From positions 558,001-622,000 of the forward strand of contig FMBT01000294.1 in the NCBI GenBank assembly GCA_900095095.1: a DNA stretch of 64,000 nt, read 5' to 3'. Each line of letters opens with the position of its first letter. Position 1 is the first letter of the stretch. A program made the translations under genes and the position numbers. The DNA comes from Fragilariopsis cylindrus CCMP1102 (taxonomy: Eukaryota; Bacillariophyta; Bacillariophyceae; Bacillariales; Bacillariaceae). Under the pieces are notes generated by a model that worked only from the letters and a program-made list of their open reading frames with translations, was not told the DNA's origin and did no database searches. This document shows, one piece after another, positions 42,069-51,694 of this stretch.

Positions 42069-43218
42069 CTATGGATCTTGCCTCCTTCGTTGCGTAGTAT
42101 TATTGTTAATATTACTTGTTGTTGCTGTATTATTATTATTATTATTATTTCTTGTTGTTGTAAATTGGATTAATACATCGGTAAAGAAGATAGTACATCC
42201 AACAGGAATAGCAACGGCGATCATATTCTTTGCCATACCACGTGTAGCGAAACCGGAACCTGTTTCATTAATTAATCTTCGAATTGTTTTGGGTAGTGAT
42301 TCATTTGTTTTAAACATTTCATTCCGTATCACATCAAGTGGATTGGTCAATACTGCTCCTGCCAAACCTGCAGTTGCACTTTTTGCGGCTGATCGACATA
42401 AACGATCACGGTCATATGTTGGCGAGGATATATCATCAATTTGTGGTAAACGGTCTTCCATGAAATCCTTTACCAATACTGCAGTACAATACTTCGGTAC
42501 AGTTTTTAATATACCGGCACTAGTCCCATGCCATAGACCACCCAAACCGTGATTTGTATATATATGTTTTATTGATGCCCAAGTATTTGGTAATCCTGAA
42601 TCTGGATTTTGTAATGTGATACTCGCCCGAACGATGGGTTGATTGACACACTGTACCATTGTCTGAAGAAAGAAAATAAAGGTTAAAAAACGCATTGTCA
42701 GTAACAGATTTTTGAAAAAAAGTTGTTGATCCTTTTTTCTTCTTCTTCCGAGATTCATGAAATTCCTCATTCCTTCTTTCTTTCTTTCTTTCTTTCGAAT
42801 ATAAATGAAATTGAACAAATCTCATGATTACATATATATTGAATATATATATATATATATATATATTATAGTATAAAACACTTACACTAACAACGAGTGG
42901 TGGTAAGATAGTTGCCCAAAAATCATCAACTTGATTTGTTTGCTGTAGTACTGATTTACCATAATCACTACCCCAAAAGATAGCAGCTCTTGCCCATGTC
43001 ATACCAGAAATTACTCCTACCATTCCTTTATAAGGCGGAGCAAATGCATATACGTATGGAGAGATCGATGCAGGGACTCGCATACCAATAATATTAGCAT
43101 TTGTTACGGTAAATCCAGATTGTGCTATTGCGGATGCTCTCCATAATGGATAATTGATTGCTGCTGCCGCCGCAGATGCTGTTAAGTATTCCAATGGATG
43201 ATCCTTTGCGGCAACCAT
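42069..43218 (-). CDS. Mitochondrial-carrier-like protein, two exons
   Basis: Exons 43218-42886 and 42662-42069 (AGT|GTAAGT ... cttcag|ACAATG) give 308 residues. The second half carries a mitochondrial carrier signature, AGAVLTNPLDVIRNEM (family P-x-D/E-x-x-K/R), and the loops LGGLWHGTSAGILKTVPK and FATRGMAKNMIAVAIPVGCT match the family's G-x-x-G-L-x-x-G-x-x-x-R/K-x-x-P and repeat-end patterns. In the first half the equivalent motif is degenerate (INYPLWRASAI), so it is a divergent member. Solute cannot be predicted. Inner mitochondrial membrane is the default location. The intron contains a CTTT run (about 42773-42796) and an AT run (42843-42866); an apparent reading frame through the intron is accidental. 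The last 25 residues are an Asn-rich tail. Confidence 0.7.
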
Positions 43219-43722
43219 CTTCTTGCTTTACCCCTTTGTACGAAAATATGGTTAAATGACATGATTTAAGTTGCTCGTTTAAATTCTTCCATTTTAACAA
43301 CGGCTGGGTTTTTAAACTTCTTCGAAAGTTGAAGCAAATGCTCATGGTATCAACATATGAATCTTATATAAACGTAGTATGACAAGAATCTCAGAATGTA
43401 TTAGATTTCTTCTCAATTATCCCCCGTATTTGAGTATTGATTAACAGTGCGCGAAACACGGTGTCTCTTCCGAATGTTATACGCGCGGCCCACAGTTATA
43501 TATTACTGATACACGTCGACTAACGTTATGTATCTCAAAATTAGCAACAAGTTCAAAGTATGATACGAATGATACGATGAAACAAAAACAGCAATACAAA
43601 TTTTAGAATACTAGAACTACTAGTACGACAACGTCCATCTCGAATCCCACGAAACTGTGACACTCGACTTCTGAACTTTTGATCGTTTAACAAGATTTCA
43701 TTTACTACGTATACAGTACACG
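43219..43722. promoter_or_regulatory. Divergent intergenic region
   Basis: The 504-bp spacer carries TACAGTA at 43712-43718, only 4 bp before the plus-strand ATG at 43723. The minus-strand frame at 43553-43855 overlaps the metallophosphoesterase start and is not supported. Confidence 0.4.
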
Positions 43723-45665
43723 ATGACACAAAATTGTGACGAAAAAACAAAAGAAAACGACCAAATGATGATTCCGTTGGAGGTAGATTACGACAACATC
43801 GGTTCAAAGAACGAGGGTTTTCTCGACGAATACAACAATGATGATGGGTCATCATCTTCTCTTTACATTACGTCATCGTTGCCGCACACATCGTCCTGCA
43901 ACAATAATCGGACAAGAACGACGATGACGAAATGTTTACACTTTAGAATACGTGTCGCAACAACGGCAACAATCTTCATTATTGCAATATTATCTGCGGT
44001 TCTCCTATTCGGAACAAAAGGGACACCTATCCTACGTTTCCGCATCGAAAATGATAAGCAATCATCGTCATCATCGTTCTTCTCCTCGTACACCTCCTCC
44101 TCAAATGATATGAATATGAATATGAATATAAATATGAATCGTACATTCCAAATAATGCAAATCACCGATATACATTTAGGTGAAGCTGAATATACTGATT
44201 GGGGACCTGAACAAGATCGAAAAACGATGAAACTATTAAATCAAATGTTTGAATATGAAAAACCAGATTTAATTGTATTGGGTGGAGATCAATTAACGGC
44301 CAATAATTGTCTTGGAAATTGTACTAAATACTATCAGATTCTAGGTCGATTTTTATCTAATTATGGCATACCCTGGGCGACAATAATGGGTAATCATGAT
44401 GATATGGCCTATGAGGTTGAAGATGGGAGTGGTACTGTCATAACACATCCCAACACGTTAAGACGAGATTTGATAAAAATCGATCAAAGCTTTCCATTAT
44501 CTTTATCACTGTCATCACAGAATTCAGCATCACTAGATAATAGTAATAATTTAACAGGTGTTACCAATTACGTATTAGATGTTTTAGATCCCATTACTGA
44601 GAAACTCGCACTTCAAATTTTCTTTTTGGATAGTGGAGGTGGGTCTATGCGTGAGGCAATTGAAGACGATCAAGTCCAATGGTTACGACAACAAGCAGCA
44701 GCGACGGCATCAACGATACCCGCAGTAGCATTTCAACATATTCCAACATCGGCGCATGAATACATTGATGCTGATACTTGTGTTGGCTATCAGGGGGAGG
44801 GAGTGGCTGAAATACAATACGATGGTGGGATCACTGATGTTATGATTGAATCTGGTCGGTTTCATTTCTTGGCAGTTGGACATAATCATGGCAACGATGT
44901 AAGTATTTTTTTTAGATCATAATATTTTACATACGTCTTATTTCCATTCTGTTAGTGATGTTGATGATGATGCGATATATTATTTTTCACATTATTCTTT
45001 TCCTGTTCGGATATTGCCCACAAAATTATACAATAACATCTCAAAAAATATGATAGTATTGTTGTCCTTACAGTAGTAGCAGCAGCAACAACAACCAAGA
45101 AAACGACCTTTACTTTTGCTTTGGGAGACACAGCGGGTACGTTATAATTGGATGCGATGGCTTGTAAAAGAAGCAGAGGTATATTCGAAAAGTGATCCTG
45201 TCTTTTTTTTGTTTTCGGTCTTGCGCTTACGCTTTCGTTTCATTTCGCTATTCTTGATTTCAGTTATGGTGGCTATGGAAAGTTGGATCGTGGTGTTAGA
45301 ATGTATGAATTGTTATTGACCAATGATGACGGAAATGAAAACAATAATGTTTATTATGACAAAGAAGCAGAATCGTTTTCCGAGGGAACGAAAGTATTTC
45401 AATGGAGGACATGGGTAAGTTAACTTAAATCGATTCATTCGACTTCCATATATTAAAAACGTATATGATTTTAGAATGGAATACCAAATGAATGGTTTTT
45501 GCACATACATACACACATACATATCTTCTACAATATCTTATCATGCATGATTTTTCGTTCGTTTTGACTTTTCACTTTTGGTCATAATAGGTACGACTGG
45601 AGTCTGGTGACCAAGTTGACTTTATGGACTATGATCATAGTATAACTCAAAAGGATGATATATGA
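43723..45665 (+). CDS. Membrane-anchored metallophosphoesterase (PAP29/Dcr2-like)
   Basis: Calcineurin-like metallophosphoesterase with an N-terminal membrane anchor (about 80-96, TATIFIIAILSAVLLFG). Metal ligands are visible in order: D-I-H in QITDIHLGEAEYTDWG, GGDQ in DLIVLGGDQLTANN, GNHDD in WATIMGNHDDMAYE, a His in FQHIPTSAHEY and the GHNHGND end. This motif set is that of plant PAP29-type and yeast Dcr2-type phosphatases; the substrate is unknown. Exon 1 is 43723 to about 44902, exon 3 is 45264-45414 and exon 4 is 45591-45665; together they restore the family's SGYGGYGKLDRGVRMYELLL. The exon 1/exon 2 junction is uncertain: the strong GTAAGT at 44899 cannot join in frame to the FCFGRHSG coding strip. 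My in-frame model uses the weaker GTATTT at 44903 and acceptor caag|AA at 45099 (exon 2 45099-45135), giving 480 residues. A frameshifted, non-functional allele is the alternative. Confidence 0.7.
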
Positions 45666-46360
45666 GAGGAACTACTATGGTTTGCCCTGGAGACAAATCT
45701 ACAAATATCAGCTACTTAATACACTGTAAAATTGTAGTTAAACCTTGTTGGTCCACTTAATACGACAAGTTAGAAATTTATATACGATGGTATGCAATAT
45801 TTCTTGAGAGTACAAAAATAAAAGGAATTTGAACCATATTTTGTTATTGGAACATGTTACAGATGTATATAACGAAAATGTGTGAGAGAGAAACTCGATG
45901 CTAAGGGCTACTAGATACCTGCTGAGACCAACAGATGACTGTAGATACAGTTGTAGTTGAACAAAAGATTCAAATATGTAATAATTTTGCACGTGCTGTA
46001 CGATGAGTTGATAAGATATGTAAATTATATTTTATTGATCTAGAAGATGCTGCAGTTGACAGTACCTTGTGCGTTGTTCTTGTTGTTGTTTGTTTGTTTG
46101 TATCTATATCCAAAATGTTACTTTTCTAAGCACTACTAACAAGAGTACAAAAAGATGGCTATATTCTAGACGAAGTGTATAACAGATACCCGATATGCTA
46201 TTACCTACTTAGACCTAGTAGCCGTAGAAAGATTTATCCCCCCTGTACTTTTTCGAGAAACTAATGCTGATATGAATTTGATTGTAAGGTCAATCAAAGT
46301 TGGAGGTCTCTGTCTTTTTGAAGGGAATGGAAATCGAACACAATAATCACCCACGATATA
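45666..46360. other. Convergent spacer
   Basis: The 695-bp AT-rich spacer between facing stops holds TTGTTTG-type runs near 46080. No gene is supported; the frame at 45738-45992 is AT-rich noise. Confidence 0.5.
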
Positions 46361-48343
46361 CTATGATGGCTTCTTTTCACCATTTTCATCCCGAGGAAAT
46401 TTTCGACTGAACGAAAAGAACTCACATTTTGGAGTTTTTGGCTTCTGCTTCCAAGACAATCTTGGCTCATCATCATTATTGCAGCTATCATCGCTACTTT
46501 CAGGATCCTCCTCTTTTCTTGTTGAAGACGCTATGACTGGTGGTTTGCCAGCAGAGGACGATGATGATGGTTTCTGACTGGTGGCAACATCATCCTCATT
46601 ACTTTCTATTGTTGGCGTATTGGTTGCAGTACTAGTATACCCCTGAATACTTATGGCAAGACTTCCGCCCGTAGATGTTGATTGCCTCATGTTGGTCTCG
46701 ATGCTGCTGCTGTAAGGATAATCACTAATGCTCGGCATATCTTCCGCCGACTTATAGGTAGTAGTATCCTGTTGATTACTATAAGCACCTAACCGTTGAT
46801 CATTTCCTCCACCACCACCGATGGGAGTAGGCAATAAAGTATCACTCCATCTACCTACAGGAGAATTTGTTAGTATCGGATCAAGAGGAGCAGTACTATC
46901 ATTCATACCGGTTGTATTCGTATTAATACTGCTACTTCTACAGTGGTTGCTGATACCAACGCTGCTTGCTACTGGTGCCGATGACGCTGTTGTTGATGCT
47001 GCTGCTACAACACTACCCATAGTCTTTGGCCACAGCATACTACTTCCCGATGATGTTGAAACAGCGGCAGCAGCGGCGGCGGCTGCTGTTTCACCAACAC
47101 CCTGAGCATCCCCCCTAACATCATCTGCCCTATTGATCTTACGACAATCCCAAACGAAACCTATGGTTTCTAATTTTGCAATTCGTTCTGGTGTCATCGA
47201 ACTGGACGAACCATCTTGATACTTCTTGTATTGTCGACGTTGACGTTTGGTCCATACAGCAAGTTGTGGATTACTTTCAAAGTTACTAGGTACGATACAA
47301 TGTCCATGTACACGCTTATATGCCAACAGATCCTGGAGACGTTCCTCCCAAACTGCATCATGACTGTTCCAGATAAATCCAATCTTGTTGAGAAGACGTA
47401 CTCGTTCATCTGATAAAGTACTTCGTTTGTTGTCAAGTTTGAGTTTGTATTGGTACCGTTGTCGTTTCACCCACTGAGCTAAGCCAGCGTTTTGATTGTA
47501 ATGATGTGGTACGTGACAGTGTCCATGAAAACGCCGAAACGTACATAGCTCTTCAAACTTTTCACTCCATATCTCAGCCTGATATTCTCTAAATCTAACT
47601 CCTTCAAATGATGGTTGAGTATGTATTCCTATTCCTATTCCTATTCCTGTTGCTGTCCCAGTAGTATTAGTATCAGTTTTAGTATTAGTATTAATCGTTA
47701 TTCTCGAAGGAAGAGCAGCATGATGTGGCTGTTCGTGTTGAGGTAGATGTTGATGTTGATATTTCGGTTGTTGTATCTGTTGTTGCAGATGTTGTATTGT
47801 TAGTGGACCTCCTAAGCCTATCATAGATGGGGCTAATGCAGCTCCTCGTTGTTCTTCGTTACTCAAACCATACTCTACTCTTGGTCTCTTCCTACTGTAC
47901 AATGATGATGGTGGATGCTGTTGTTGTAAAGAAGCCTGCTGCTGATGCTGCCCTATACTCGCCATCATTGAAGGTAGTTGAAATCGTGAGGCTGGATTAT
48001 TAACAACAGCTGCAGCAGCAGTGCCAGTACCAGCGCTGGCAGCAGCAGCAGCGCGCGCAGCAGCAACATCAGTCTGTGTCAGAGTAGATGGTATGATACC
48101 AGTATTCTTCCTACGAAGTATATCAGCAATGGATGATGATGGTGGAGAATCAGTATATTGTTGTTGTTGGAGAAGATTGTCGTTGGTAACCGCCGGCATA
48201 ATATTGATATTGTCGTCTTCAGTAGTATTAGGACTTGATGATAGACTAGGTTGTTTTTGCTGTGATACGGCCTCCGCTATAGCCGCTAATCGAGCTAATT
48301 TTGCTCCATCTTGTGGTAAGGAGGCCGCACCTCCCGAATCCAT
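46361..48343 (-). CDS. Helicase-associated (HA) domain protein, two HA repeats
   Basis: Single-exon protein of 660 residues. Two tandem helicase-associated (HA, PF03457-type) domains span about 255-400: WSEKFEELCTFRRFHGHCHV followed by PHHYNQNAGLAQWVKRQRYQ, ending KIGFIWN; then WEERLQDLLAYKRVHGHCIV, PSNFESNPQLAVWTKRQRRQ, ending IGFVWDC. Each has the family's W-x-x-x-x-x-x-L-x-x-x-x-x-x-H-G-x-x-x-V-P core. HA domains are small helical modules, often near helicases; here no helicase is present, and stand-alone HA proteins are common in diatoms. The flanks are Gln/Ala/Ser/Thr-rich and disordered, with Ala-rich runs coded by GCA/GCT repeats. DNA or RNA binding is inferred from the basic HA surface (KRQRYQYKLKLDNKR). 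No signal peptide is evident. Confidence 0.85.
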   Translation of the reverse strand: MDSGGAASLPQDGAKLARLAAIAEAVSQQKQPSLSSSPNTTEDDNINIMPAVTNDNLLQQQQYTDSPPSSSIADILRRKNTGIIPSTLTQTDVAAARAAAAASAGTGTAAAAVVNNPASRFQLPSMMASIGQHQQQASLQQQHPPSSLYSRKRPRVEYGLSNEEQRGAALAPSMIGLGGPLTIQHLQQQIQQPKYQHQHLPQHEQPHHAALPSRITINTNTKTDTNTTGTATGIGIGIGIHTQPSFEGVRFREYQAEIWSEKFEELCTFRRFHGHCHVPHHYNQNAGLAQWVKRQRYQYKLKLDNKRSTLSDERVRLLNKIGFIWNSHDAVWEERLQDLLAYKRVHGHCIVPSNFESNPQLAVWTKRQRRQYKKYQDGSSSSMTPERIAKLETIGFVWDCRKINRADDVRGDAQGVGETAAAAAAAAVSTSSGSSMLWPKTMGSVVAAASTTASSAPVASSVGISNHCRSSSINTNTTGMNDSTAPLDPILTNSPVGRWSDTLLPTPIGGGGGNDQRLGAYSNQQDTTTYKSAEDMPSISDYPYSSSIETNMRQSTSTGGSLAISIQGYTSTATNTPTIESNEDDVATSQKPSSSSSAGKPPVIASSTRKEEDPESSDDSCNNDDEPRLSWKQKPKTPKCEFFSFSRKFPRDENGEKKPS

Positions 48344-49249
48344 AATGCTCCTTCACGACTATCCGTACCCTACTACCAAGGTTGGAATCACGTTCATTAT
48401 TATTTCTAAAGGGAAACTAAACACCGATGTGTCCTAGTACACGCTATCTTGCATACACAACAAAGACGGAAACAGGCTTTGTTTACCAGATGTCCCTGGG
48501 ATCTCTATTAACCTCCTACTTGTACAACGTCGATAGAGTTAGAGGTGCTGTGCGTGCGTCGAGTTATTTCGGTTAGTACTTGTACAAGAGCGTACTACTT
48601 TATCTTTATTCTGCTGTGTTTATTTTACTTGTTACTAGTAGCTACTTAGTCTTACAGTATCGTACGGTTACTCTTCGCGAAGTCAATTCTTGAAATCGAA
48701 AAACTACAATTTCTTGGACTCACCACTCAAAACCTTCTGTTAACTTTCGGCCCAAGACCTTCGCGACGTTTTTTTTAGAAGGTTAACATTAAGCTAAAGA
48801 AATGTTTATGGGACATTACTAAGAAGACAATTAATAAGCCTGATTAAATTGAGATATCTTGTTGATCCTCGCGCGTATGCGCATTCAAATTTGTCATACT
48901 TCTACAACAGAGTAAATTTACTAGCTTTTTCATCAATTTCGTCGGATGCTTCAAATAGTGAAAAATTTCTAATCGAATCAGAATCATCCCGAATTTTTAT
49001 TTGAGTGCGTGGTACGTTTCAATTAAGCCCTTGGTGCTACGATGAACACAATTAATCAAAAAAGCTTTTCAGCTAACAGCTCTAACCATAGGACTCACTC
49101 GACTCTCTCATGAATCAGAAAGTTTTCATCATGTCATCCATTAGAATCAAGAACTGAGAAGGGCGAGGAGAGTATTTTCAGGCTTGCTGCTCAAAGAGAG
49201 ATAGCTAACGTTAGTAGTAGCCAAGTAAGTGATACGTGATACATGAGTA
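48344..49249. promoter_or_regulatory. Divergent intergenic region
   Basis: The 906-bp spacer lies between head-to-head starts. TACAGTA is at 48653-48659. GTAC-containing words (TTGTACAA, AGTACTTGTACAAG) cluster near 48520-48590. No gene or repeat array is seen. Confidence 0.45.
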
Positions 49250-50539
49250 ATGGTAAAAGTGTTGCGAAGATCAGATGGATTTGCCCGGTACGCAGTATCG
49301 TTACAATACCATGGTGGGACCTTTTTGGGATTTTCCTATCAAGGTCCTAAAGGAGAGGATTGTATACTACCGAACTGCGGTACCGATCTACGTGGGTATC
49401 GATCAGTGGAAGGAAGACTACGAGATGCGATGAATGATCTTTTTGGAGAAGAGAAGGACGGATGGGAAAATATCCAACCCTCTAGTCGTACCGATCGAGG
49501 TGTACACGCAATCAAGAATACATTTCACGTAGACGTAAGACAAAAACAACAACATCAGTCAATAATAACAACAACGACGGCAAACAATAATAATAATAAT
49601 AATAATAATAGTAGTATTAATGATAATAATAATAGTAATAATAATAAGGACGAAGAGGGAAATAATGAACAACACCAGATCATACGAAAACTTCGACGGG
49701 GATTAAATTTCTATCTTAAAAAGTCTCAAAATCGACGAAATAACTATAAAGACGAGAACGATCAACCGACATTTGCTACTACCAAACATAGACAATCACC
49801 TGTTATGAATGAAATGCGTATCCTAAACGCTATCAAATCGCCAGAATATTTGGAAAATCCATACGCAGCTACTTCTTTAGGGAAGGGGCAACCACATCAA
49901 GTAGACTGGAATGCACGATTTAGTGCAACTCAACGTACCTACGTATATCGATTATTATGTTATTCATTTAATGATGATGTACAATGGGAAAACGGGATAC
50001 CCTTTGAATGGGATCGTTCTTGGTGTATACGAAGAGGAATGGAAATGGATAACAACAACAACAACAACAACAATAATAATAATAAGGGACATCAGGGACA
50101 GGGAAAAAACAGTGAAATATTAGACATAAAAGCTATGAGATCAGCGGCACTTCATCTACAAGGAACACATGATTTTTCTACGTTTCGGGGTCGAAAATGT
50201 CAACGACATTCTCCGATTGTAACTATGCGATCCGTTCAAATACATAGCCAACCGTACGGATCCTTATTAGGTTGGAATAATTTTGATACTACTACAAGTA
50301 GTAGTGCTACTACTGACGACGGTCCTCGGCTCGTAACTATCTCATTTGTGGGTAATAGTTTTCTATATCGTCAAGTACGCAATATGGTGGGAACGCTAGT
50401 TCAAGTTGGACTAGGAAAAGTACGGCCTGAAAATATCCCAGATTTGTTGGAAGCAAAAGATAGAACCATCGCACCTGATACTGCTCCTTCACAGGGCCTC
50501 TTTCTAGTAGATGTTCAACACGGAAATTTTCAATTTTAA
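49250..50539 (+). CDS. TruA-type tRNA pseudouridine synthase
   Basis: Protein of 429 residues of the TruA/PUS family, which converts uridines (positions 38-40 in bacterial TruA) to pseudouridine in tRNA. Family landmarks: RYAVSLQYHGGTFLGFSYQG at the start, the catalytic block PSSRTDRGVHAIKNTFHVDV with the conserved Asp, FSATQRTYVYRLL, the domain-joining LQGTHDFSTFRGRKCQRHSP, and ISFVGNSFLYRQVRNMVGTL at the C terminus, ending LFLVDVQHG. Catalytic and structural signatures are complete, so it should be active. Asn-rich inserts coded by AAT/AAC repeats (about 108-145 and 265-275) enlarge the protein over its relatives. No clear transit peptide is present, so a cytosolic or nuclear site is likely. 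The last codons and 3' end are duplicated downstream. Confidence 0.9.
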   Translation: MVKVLRRSDGFARYAVSLQYHGGTFLGFSYQGPKGEDCILPNCGTDLRGYRSVEGRLRDAMNDLFGEEKDGWENIQPSSRTDRGVHAIKNTFHVDVRQKQQHQSIITTTTANNNNNNNNNSSINDNNNSNNNKDEEGNNEQHQIIRKLRRGLNFYLKKSQNRRNNYKDENDQPTFATTKHRQSPVMNEMRILNAIKSPEYLENPYAATSLGKGQPHQVDWNARFSATQRTYVYRLLCYSFNDDVQWENGIPFEWDRSWCIRRGMEMDNNNNNNNNNNNKGHQGQGKNSEILDIKAMRSAALHLQGTHDFSTFRGRKCQRHSPIVTMRSVQIHSQPYGSLLGWNNFDTTTSSSATTDDGPRLVTISFVGNSFLYRQVRNMVGTLVQVGLGKVRPENIPDLLEAKDRTIAPDTAPSQGLFLVDVQHGNFQF

Positions 50540-50727
50540 GTATTGATAAATAATAACATAAATCAAGTCCAGTATTGATGGACGATGACGTACTAGTATA
50601 ACACTCCTCCACGGGGCCTCTTTCTTGTAGATGTTCAGCACGGAAATTTTCAATTCTAAGTTGAACATTATTGTTTATCAAATAATAATATAATATAAAT
50701 CAAGTACAGTAGTAATGAACGATGACG
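50486..50727. repeat. ~120-bp tandem duplication at the TruA gene 3' end
   Basis: The segment that codes the last 17 residues of the pseudouridine synthase (GLFLVDVQHGNFQF and stop) plus about 50 bp of 3' sequence (50486-50590) recurs at about 50606-50727, offset by 120 bp, with a few substitutions and small indels. The copy still contains an in-frame-looking GLFLVDVQHGNFQF strip and TAA, but lacks the rest of the gene. Confidence 0.85.
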
Positions 50728-51249
50728 GTTCAGCAACGGCGTTATAAATTATACGACACCACGGCGATAATATGATTTGCTGTCGCAATGTCTCGATGAC
50801 TCTTTTTTCTATGACACCACGAGATAACAATCGAGATTTTACACCAATTTTTAATTATATTATTTCGATGATCAACACTTATATTTAATCGCACATTCAT
50901 ACAAGTATACTGAGATCTACTAGTTATATATATAAGATGTAAAAGCAAGTGTTGATATGGTATGATTTCGATTATGAAATGTAGTACAGTACAGAAAACT
51001 GCTTCGTATTAATAACGTTTTTATCTTTTTTCGACCCGCGAAAGAATGAAGTCTAGACAAACTTGAGATATGTGACAAATTTGATATGTAATTTGTTCGA
51101 GAGAATCTCTCTCTCTCTCTCTCTTTTTTTTTTCCTAGTACTGTACGCCCCCCTTCACAGCTATGAATATTGAATATACAGGACTGATGGTTTCATTTCA
51201 TGATACACCAGTACTACAGGCGATTTGCACCTACGTTTCATGATCATGA
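50540..51249. other. Convergent spacer with duplicated gene tail
   Basis: Besides the duplicated 3' end (to 50727), the 710-bp spacer has TACAGTA at 50705-50711 and 50985-50991, TACTGTA at 51139-51145 and a CT/T run at about 51108-51133. No gene is seen. Confidence 0.5.
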
Positions 51250-51666
51250 TCATGCGGTAGACGACGACGACGACGACGAAGAAGAATCTTGGTTCTTATC
51301 GGAACTACTGCCTCCAAATAATCTTCTCCACCAAGATTTTCCACTCTCCCCCGGTACAGCACCTGATTCGTCATCATAACTCGACGATGACGATGATGAT
51401 CGTTGAGCTGAACGGTTAAGTTCTTGTAATTGTAATTGATAGGCCAAACGTTGTTCTTTTTGTTTCTCTTTTTCTTTGGCTATTACTTGGATTTTTTGTT
51501 TTACATTTGTATTAGGATTTTCTGGATATTCAATAAATTTCCAATAATCTGCTTGTTTCTTAATCGTTTCTGGATCAGAAAAATAAAATGATGCAAATAC
51601 TGGTATACTAATATATACACCAAATTTCCACGCTTCCAAATAAAATCCCGGTCGTCCTTTAACCAT
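51250..51666 (-). CDS. PET100-like mitochondrial inner-membrane protein
   Basis: Protein of 138 residues. It resembles PET100, a chaperone of cytochrome c oxidase assembly: a short N terminus, a membrane helix LEAWKFGVYISIPVFASFYF (about 10-29), then DPETIKKQADYWKFIEYPEN, matching the PET100 pattern of a helix followed by an acidic/basic stretch with W and Y-P, and a Lys/Glu/Gln-rich helix. The likely site is the inner mitochondrial membrane. The C-terminal half (Ser runs and WWRRLFGG) is lineage-specific. PET100 sequences are short and divergent, so this is a moderate call; a generic single-span mitochondrial protein is the fallback. Directly before the start codon lies an (ACATC)5 repeat. 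Confidence 0.6.
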   Translation of the reverse strand: MVKGRPGFYLEAWKFGVYISIPVFASFYFSDPETIKKQADYWKFIEYPENPNTNVKQKIQVIAKEKEKQKEQRLAYQLQLQELNRSAQRSSSSSSSYDDESGAVPGESGKSWWRRLFGGSSSDKNQDSSSSSSSSSTA

Positions 51667-51694
51667 GATGTGATGTGATGTGATGTGATGTGAT
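51667..51694. repeat. (GATGT)5 repeat abutting a start codon
   Basis: Five GATGT units on the plus strand (ACATC on the coding strand) directly precede the ATG of the PET100-like gene, presumably in the 5' leader. Confidence 0.85.

Noticed and set aside
42664-42885. Read-through frame in the carrier gene intron
   Set aside because: It is mostly CTTT and AT repeats, and splicing gives a better carrier sequence.
45116-45319. 67-residue frame overlapping metallophosphoesterase exons 2-3
   Set aside because: It is the wrong frame; the family sequence FCFGRHSG and YGGYGKLDRGVRMYEL are in another.
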